DNA from: Marsupella aquatica
Lineage: Eukaryota; Marchantiophyta
Length of the DNA stretch: 64,000 nucleotides
Direction: 5' to 3'
NCBI GenBank assembly: GCA_973895155.1
Contig: OZ316893.1
Span: 14,570,001-14,634,000, forward strand
Positions 58,084-64,000 of this stretch are shown piece after piece (position 1 is the first letter of the stretch; every line of letters begins with the position of its first letter). The position numbers were made by a program, and so were the translations under genes. The notes beneath the pieces are model-generated. The model was given only the letters and a program-made list of their open reading frames with translations. It searched no databases and was not told the DNA's origin.

Positions 58084-58091
58084 CTTTTATA
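58084..58091 (-). promoter_or_regulatory. TATA box of HSP101
   Basis: TATAAAAG on the minus strand, about 415 bp upstream of the ATG. Transcription would start near 58055, giving a 5' UTR of about 385 nt without a required intron. Confidence 0.7.
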
Positions 58092-58190
58092 GGCGAGAGG
58101 GGGAGAGGGGGGGAGAGAGGAAGCAAAAAGGATGGGAAGGTACGAGACGAATTGGGACTCCTCCAAGAAAACACTAGAACGCTAGCTCGC

Positions 58191-58203
58191 TTCTCGAGCT
58201 TTC
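58191..58203 (-). promoter_or_regulatory. Heat-shock-element-like site 1
   Basis: Reads TTCtcGAGctTTC on the plus strand, three alternating 5-bp HSF units with one mismatch, 100 bp upstream of the TATA box. A partial unit (tagaacgc) lies close by at about 58176. Confidence 0.55.
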
Positions 58204-58270
58204 ACATCTTCTCGAGGGTTGACAGAGTGTGTACATTTCTCTAGACTCATCGCGCACTTTCTCGATACTT

Positions 58271-58380
58271 ATTTTCCCGACGGTCCGAACGCACCGTCGG
58301 TTCTCTTCTCCCTCTCTCAATAGTTATTTTGTCGACGGTCCGAAATCACCGTCGGTTCTCTTCTCCTTCAAATCGAGATA
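58271..58380. repeat. 55-bp tandem duplication carrying hairpins
   Basis: Two copies 55 bp apart hold 'gacggtccgaa' (58279 and 58334) followed by 'caccgtcggttctcttctcc'. Within each, CCGACGGT/ACCGTCGG-type arms form a short palindrome. They lie between the HSE-like sites of the HSP101 upstream region. Confidence 0.85.
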
Positions 58381-58385
58381 TCCTA

Positions 58386-58403
58386 GAGTCCTCCAGAAAT
58401 TTC
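58386..58403 (-). promoter_or_regulatory. Heat-shock-element-like site 2 (four units)
   Basis: Reads GAGtcCTCcaGAAatTTC: four alternating HSF units at exact 5-bp spacing, the last two perfect (GAAnnTTC). It lies about 300 bp upstream of the TATA box. Confidence 0.55.
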
Positions 58404-58474
58404 CCCAAAACTCTTACGGTACGAGACGTTTTCCGACAGTTTTTCTCGTCATTCAACAACCCCTTTCTGGATTT

Positions 58475-58482
58475 TTCTAGAA
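58475..58482 (-). promoter_or_regulatory. Heat-shock-element-like site 3
   Basis: A perfect TTCtaGAA pair, 385 bp upstream of the TATA box. A two-unit site alone is weak evidence; its value lies in the clustering with sites 1 and 2. Confidence 0.35.
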
Positions 58483-59037
58483 TCCTCTGGTTTCTTTGAA
58501 GATCCTCTGGAAACAGACGTGTGTACCCAGGAGTTATCCGGGGTTTTCACTCTGTGTTCTTGGTTTCCGCCCAGGGCATCCGTTTTGGACATTTACCGGT
58601 ACAACGTTGTGTCCGAGGGTTCTTCAGGGTGCTAGACCGGTACAATGCATGTACCGAATGCATGCCTGTCCACTTGTTCGTTTCTCACGATGCGTACTGT
58701 GGATAATAATTGTCCTACGAGGAAAACCCATTCTCGTTGCGCATGGGCATGCTCACATTTCGATCCACTTGTAGGTGACTCTTGTGCTAAACCCCTCTTT
58801 GGCACTGTCTCTTTGTATTTTTATTGTAGCTTATGCACCATAACCCCTTGGCACCTTGGCAAGTCAGGATCCCTTGTCACCTTGGCGAGTCAGAACCCCT
58901 TCTCACTTTGACCAGTCAGATGTAAATTTCTGTCTTATTATTTCCTTAAATCTCTATGTTATTGTGATGTATTTGGTAGATAGTAGATATAGAAATGGCT
59001 CCAAGGCTGACCATTAGTGTGTCCTAGTTGGATTGCC
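58483..59037. other. No gene; imperfect short tandem repeat
   Basis: A triplet of about 32 bp built on 'ccccttggcaccttggc.agtcag' lies at about 58841-58920. Open frames here have no motif. Confidence 0.45.
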
Positions 59038-59410
59038 CATTCTTTGAACATAAATAGTCAAGAGTACAATAAGAGTGGCACCAAAATATATTTCTTATTC
59101 ACATTATTTAAGGATGATGAAATCAAGATAAAAACACCATCAAACATGTCATCATTTTAATAATTATATATAACATACCATCCTTCTTTCTACATACCTT
59201 ATGGTGGGGCGATAGCCATTTTTTGAATGTACACAGAAATCATGATAAAAAATATACATGGTTATCATTTGACATAATTATATCATAGTCATGACTTTTC
59301 CCATCCACATGGTGGGCCATGGAATTAAGGTCTAGATTTTTCACTCTAAAAACCTAGGCTCCAAATCTAGCTTGTAGTTAACACTTTATAAATAAGATAT
59401 AAGTAAGATA
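59038..59410. repeat. AT-rich dispersed repeat copy
   Basis: Starts 'attctttgaacataaata' and contains 'gagtacaataa', 'caaacatgtcatcattttaata', 'atggtggggcgatagccatttttt', 'tgacataa' and 'acactttataaataagata' in the same order as 15256-16150 and the repeat split by the copia element. Confidence 0.78.
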
Positions 59411-62400
59411 TATGTTTTTTTCAAGGGTGCTATATGGTGGGACACTCTTTGGTTATCTTGTCTCATTCAATTTGATTGAAATATATTTTTTATGTTAATT
59501 TGGCCTACTCCATGCTTCAGCCATGTATTATTTATAATTTAGTCATTTTTGGCAACCCCTTTAACTTTCTTCATTTCCTTAATTTCTGTTAGGTCCCCTA
59601 TATTTTCTTAAACATTTTGAATAACATTTTGAGGGGCATAATTTTCTTACTTGCATGACAAGTTGGACCCTTCAACCAAGCAACTAGTACACTATTCATT
59701 GATGAGTGCACCTTATATTCCATTGGTTATAGTATTTACATTATTCATAGTTTATTCATGAACAGGTGATAGGGAGCCCAAATAAAGCAGAATTTATTTT
59801 TTTAATACAAAGTTTAGTAGTTCACTCTCTTTGAATCATAAATGTTGTACCTATACAAGTACATTAACTGGTACCTAGAAATTAATGCACATGTAGTATT
59901 GTACCTTTCTCACTTAAAAAGTGGTTTTTTCATTAACTTTCTTATAATCATTCTTTCAATACTTATTTTTCAAATTAAAATATCTCCTCATTTCAATTCT
60001 TTTAGATAAGTCAAAATAGGCCTAATAGGATGAACATGCTATATAAGGCTTTAGAAGTAAGATATAAGTCTACAGTGTGTCGAACCCAATATGTGAGAAG
60101 GCTGTGGGGGCCAATAGGCATAATGGCCCACCTCGGAGGCACTGGTAAATGTTGGTTGTTGCAGTCTATGTTTGCCACCAGCAGGCCAGCTCTGCTATGG
60201 CTTACAAGAAATAAGGCTTCTACCATACAAACACAATATAATTGTACCACCCTTGCATACACATGCCAGCATTTATGTATATAGTAAGCTTCTTTACAGG
60301 GTATTGTGGAATATAATGCCCAGAAAAACAAGAGCTTCAAGTTTTGAGAAGCTACAATTGCTCGTAATGCTCTGATAACACGATCATAAAAGCCGAAACT
60401 AAAGCCCAGATGGACTGCTAGGTTGTCTCCATCTATCCCCATGGACTGTGACAGTGGACAGACCATATTACACATAATCATGAGAGAGCGTAACTGCAAA
60501 TGGATGGTAAATTTTGTCATTAATTGTCCACCTACATTTTTGTCACACTAAGAACATAATGTGCACCAAATTCTGTCAGGGTAAGAACATAACACTGAAA
60601 ACTGAAATTAAGAATGTAAATTATGAAATAGAGAATGAAGATGCACATTTAACATTTTTTGTAGCTTCCGTAGCGGCAAACTTGAAGTGTTCCTTGTAAC
60701 AATAGCAGTGCCGTATGAACAACATGATTTCCGATAGCTCTGTAGCAAAAAAGACGCTCTTTATGACAAGAATATTGCTCTCTGAAAAATATGAATTATC
60801 AACAATATTCCCCAAAGAAAAAATCTTGAGTACCTCGATAACAATAAAATTAGTCAAAACACTTTTTATAGCAAGAGCAATGGTCTCTGAAAATTAGGAT
60901 TCCACAACAACGCTGATGTAAATTAAAATATCCTTTAGCTTCACAATGGAAAATCTTGGGTCCTCATTTCTTTTCTTCTGACCCATCGCATGCAAAGAAG
61001 TTAGGGGTTTCTAATTCGAATGTGTGGAAGACTTTACAATTTTGTTGAAAAAATATAGGGGCGTTTTAATCCAATTTTAAGAATTATAAGAACTTTAAGG
61101 TTTTTTAATATAAAAGTGAGAATATTCATAGAATATTCATAAAGTTAGGGGTAAAAAATATAGTAAAAATCAACTTTATTTTTGTAAGTTTTAGGGTGTT
61201 ATTACTTGTAAACTCCACATGTGATATGGGCCCCCGAGGGAAAAATGACTATATTTCCGATAACAAGCAATGCTCTATAAAAAATATTTTTGCAACAACA
61301 TTTCTGGAAATTGTATAATCATTCCGTAAAGTATCGATGCCCTAGAATCTCAAGAAAGTGTGTAGAAAATTGTAATTTATATGTGGCAATTGAGCTTATT
61401 TGGGCGCCACCTGGCCTCCTTGGTGGGAATTGTCACCTTGGCTCATGAGTGGTTGCTTGCTTTCCCCCCTTTGCGGGGCTTTTGAATATTACAAAATATT
61501 TTTGAGTAAATTAAGTTCATTTGGTTTTTACCATTGGACAAACTACTTAAGGCGGTATGAATAAAATGTGAAGCACTCAATCTATTCAAAGTTTCATCTA
61601 CTTTGAATAGATGAAACTTTATAAGGTCTTTACATAAGAACCAAATTAAATATACTTTAAATGTTATCTTTTTTATTAAACTCTTAAAATTAGGTAGAGT
61701 AATTATGTGGAGGGGAAGAGTATTGGGAGAAAGCAGCGAAGCTCTCAATAAAAAAATGCTATGGCCACTGACATATTTTTAGGATAGAAGTGGTGACAGA
61801 GTTAGTGATAGAGAAAATTTATGGATAGAAGTGCAGATTTGGTTACTTACACTGTACTCTATGGACAGAAATGTAAATAGCAATGTCCAAGCACACTTTT
61901 ATGTTTTGATCCTGTCCATGGAGGTTTGATTTATCCATGAGAGCTTCGCTAACAATGTCCAAGTCCATCCGGGCTTTAAGTTCTTAAAAGCCTAAGGGAT
62001 TTTTATTTCTACAAAATTTAGTAAAAGTAGTGGAGAATCTTCTTAATGAATGGATCTAATTCTTGACTGTATTTGTGTCTCAAATTCCCAGAAAAATACA
62101 AAGAGACTATTCATGAAGGGCATTACTACCTTGTGAATGCCATTGACCATAAATGCACCATTGTCAGCCATTGTGAGATATAAATTGACGATGTAGTGGA
62201 ATTTGATTAGCCCAAACTCTTGTGTAGTCAACCTTAATGGATGCTAGGAAACTCCTCCCAAACATAGTTTTCAATAATTATTCACTAGTCAGGTTTATGT
62301 TGGTAAATAGTTTTTCTCGAGGGCCATGGTCTGTGACCTCTCAGAGATTACAACCCACAAAACCCCCTCAACAGGATGGTTATCCTACATGTAATTTATA

Positions 62401-62713
62401 TATATTTATGGGAACCAATAATGCATCCACTAATCTTTAAGCCATGTCTAGAATTTTTGTTTGTAAATTAGAGGACTCTATCCAGAGCAATGCTCAAGGA
62501 AACAAAGTGCAAGGCCTTCTATATGTACTAATTAAGACCTGCAACAGCAGTTGTGGGAAATAATGCTTTGAAAAATGAGAGCTTCAGCTGAACTTTCGAG
62601 GGGCTACTGCCGGACCCTTAATACATTGAAAGGCCTAAGATTTGTGTTTATATACTCATTGTAGTAAATGTAGAGAGTTGAATATTCAATAGGAGTTTAT
62701 CCAAATCTTGACT
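59411..62713. other. AT-rich, no gene recognised, dispersed repeat remnants
   Basis: A 169-codon minus frame at 60011-60520 has no motif. A repeat family recurs at about 60300-60380, 61975-62090, 62540-62715 and, after the SINE-like copy, 62900-63080; shared phrases are 'g.aatataatgcc', 'gagcttca', 'aatgctct' and 'atttagtaaaagtag.ggag'. Confidence 0.5.
61582..61620. repeat. Two overlapping palindromes
   Basis: CTATTCAAAGT (61582-61592) pairs with 61600-61610. The overlapping AAAGTTTCATCTA (61588-61600) pairs with 61608-61620. The two hairpins are mutually exclusive. Confidence 0.85.
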
Positions 62714-62838
62714 GTTTTTTTCTTTCGTTTAAGGAGAAATTTGTGAAACAAACAAAAAAGTGAACAATCAGTCAAAAAATTTGAACCCAATAACTTTCAG
62801 TCTCCCCTCAAGTGAGCTCCCACTTAGCCATGCCCTGG
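62714..62838 (-). mobile_element. SINE-like copy with A and B boxes
   Basis: On the minus strand TGGCTAAGTGGG (62830-62819) matches a pol III A box, and GGGTTCAAATT (62788-62778) a B box 30 nt further on, the spacing found in tRNAs. The body ends in 'aaatttctccttaaacgaaagaaaaaa'. This is the best-preserved head of the family. Confidence 0.75.
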
Positions 62839-63761
62839 AAACAATGTGTTTAAAAACACAGAATTCATGAAGGGCACTAAGTATGTACCGATGTGCTCTT
62901 TACTGCAGGGTGGGATATAATGCCCCAAAAAACAAGGAATTCAGTTTGAGCTGTAAGGGGCTATGATTGTCCATAATGCTCTAGAAACAGCACCTTAATA
63001 CACTTAATGGCCTAGGGGATGTTTATTTTTACTAATTTTAGTAAAAGTAGAGGAGAGTTTTCCCAAAGAAATGATCCAAATCACAAAGGGTATTAACTTC
63101 AATGCTCTCAACAATCTGTCAAGTCCATTTTGTGTTTGATTTTGGCTAATTTAGAAATTATTCACCGGACTTAAAGCATGGTAGAGCTGTCCTTGTCAGG
63201 GAGTTCCCCAAATGAAAGATTATCCACAAAGGGCTTTATCTTACAATTTTCCAATGACACATAATGTCCCTATTTTATGGGGGCTCTAGCACGACAATAT
63301 TTCTGTTTGTCCTTTCTTCCATCTACGGGAGAAATGATGGGCGACATGGGAATGGACCAGGTGTGGTAGTGCTTAACTCTTGTGTCTAATTAGGTTAACT
63401 ATGGCATAGCTTAATATCAATTAAGGGTTGTTGAAGTTAGACTAGTGGAGAGGAGTATACCTTGTGAGTACACTTCATTGTGCTCATACTCAATTAAAAG
63501 AAGTCTTCAAAAGTTAGAGATTCTGGAAGAGAGGAGACTAACATTCAAAGTGTAGCTTGTTAGGTTGTCAGGCTCTTATAGATATACAGGGGATAGTGAT
63601 TAGTGCTTTGTCCTCTCAACCGTGGATGGTGTCCAGATAGGGTCAATCACATATCTTTGTGTTGGTGTTGATTGTATATTAGACACTAGTTCCATATAAA
63701 ATTGTGCTACCCAATACTATCTCCACAAGGTGAAACCCCAATACAACATTTAATTTCTCTC
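62839..63761. other. No gene recognised
   Basis: AT-rich repeat remnants (see 59411-62713). The stretch 63540-63680 has faint likeness to LTR-type sequence ('caatcacatatctttgtgttg') without clear ends. Confidence 0.35.
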
Positions 63762-63889
63762 TGGTGGTGAACCTAGCCACGTACTAGGCACCCTGACCAA
63801 ACCCAACACCTTGCCTAAGTACTCTTGGTGGTGAACCTAGCCACATACTCGGCACCCTGACCAAACCCAACACCTTGCCTAAGTACTCT
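63762..63889. repeat. 64-bp tandem duplication
   Basis: Units 63762-63825 and 63826-63889 begin 'tggtggtgaacctagccac' and are nearly identical. A third start, 'tggtgccgaac', follows at 63890. Confidence 0.92.
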
Positions 63890-64000
63890 TGGTGCCGAAC
63901 GCTTACACGGAAATCCCGAGCAAGCAATTTGGTGCCTCTATCACCGCCAACGACAACTCCCATACAAAGCCGCAGATGCTTCTCAACACAACTGTTGCTT

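Noticed and set aside
60011-60520. 169-codon open frame on the minus strand
   Set aside because: AT-rich repeat area, no motif, and part of it belongs to a dispersed repeat family.
63800-64000. Possible LTR end or primer site (ttggtgccgaac)
   Set aside because: No matching second LTR, no clear ends, and the window stops here; not enough to call an element.

Overview
This window looks like nuclear DNA of a land plant. Genes carry GT-AG introns of roughly 150-1200 bp. The gene set includes a DYW-class PPR editing factor, a cytosolic HSP101 (ClpB-type) disaggregase, a spliceosomal Snu114/CLO GTPase, an S-like RNase T2 and a Ty1/copia retrotransposon with plant-type architecture. A DYW protein and several intronless genes in a repeat-rich setting fit a bryophyte (a moss more than a complex-thalloid liverwort) or another early-diverging land plant. 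The species cannot be fixed from sequence alone.

Layout, left to right. 1-6.7 kb has tandem duplications and no recognisable gene. 6.7-7.5 kb (+) is an intronless secreted RNase T2. 9.0-14.5 kb (-) is an 11-exon Snu114 homologue whose full 992-residue product I could reconstruct from splice sites. 15.2-18.5 kb is AT-rich dispersed repeat, an old solo-LTR-like copy and a minisatellite of about 42 bp. 19.3-21.6 kb (+) is a five-exon GRAM/WBP2-like protein. 23.4-27.2 kb (-) is an eight-exon CMP-sialic-acid-transporter-like nucleotide-sugar transporter with two alternative first exons. 29.1-35.0 kb (-) is a very young copia element with identical 170-bp LTRs, a 5-bp target duplication and one in-frame stop; it sits inside an AT-rich repeat. 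35.6-39.2 kb holds a solo LTR with target duplication, a SINE-like copy, long tandem repeats and a small A-tailed insertion. 39.25-42.1 kb (+) is a four-TM protein resembling the N-terminal part of plant PLAC8-family proteins. 46.8-48.9 kb (-) is the intronless DYW PPR gene. 51.8-52.5 kb (-) is a three-exon gene encoding only a MED15 KIX domain (93 aa). 54.9-57.7 kb (-) is an intronless HSP101 with a TATA box and heat-shock-element-like sites upstream. 58.5-64 kb is AT-rich repeat without recognisable genes.

The genes look like an ordinary plant housekeeping and stress set rather than one pathway: splicing (Snu114), organelle RNA editing (PPR-DYW), Golgi sugar transport, secreted RNA degradation, protein disaggregation and transcription (KIX). 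No operon-like or defence-island organisation is visible. The observations most worth following are the KIX-only MED15 microprotein gene, the duplicated first exon of the transporter, the young copia element with its possible internal-tRNA primer site, and a SINE-like family with recognisable pol III A- and B-box sequences.

Exon coordinates come from manual reading of GT/AG sites, frame continuity and similarity to remembered family sequences. No alignment or database search was run. No tRNA or rRNA gene was recognised.
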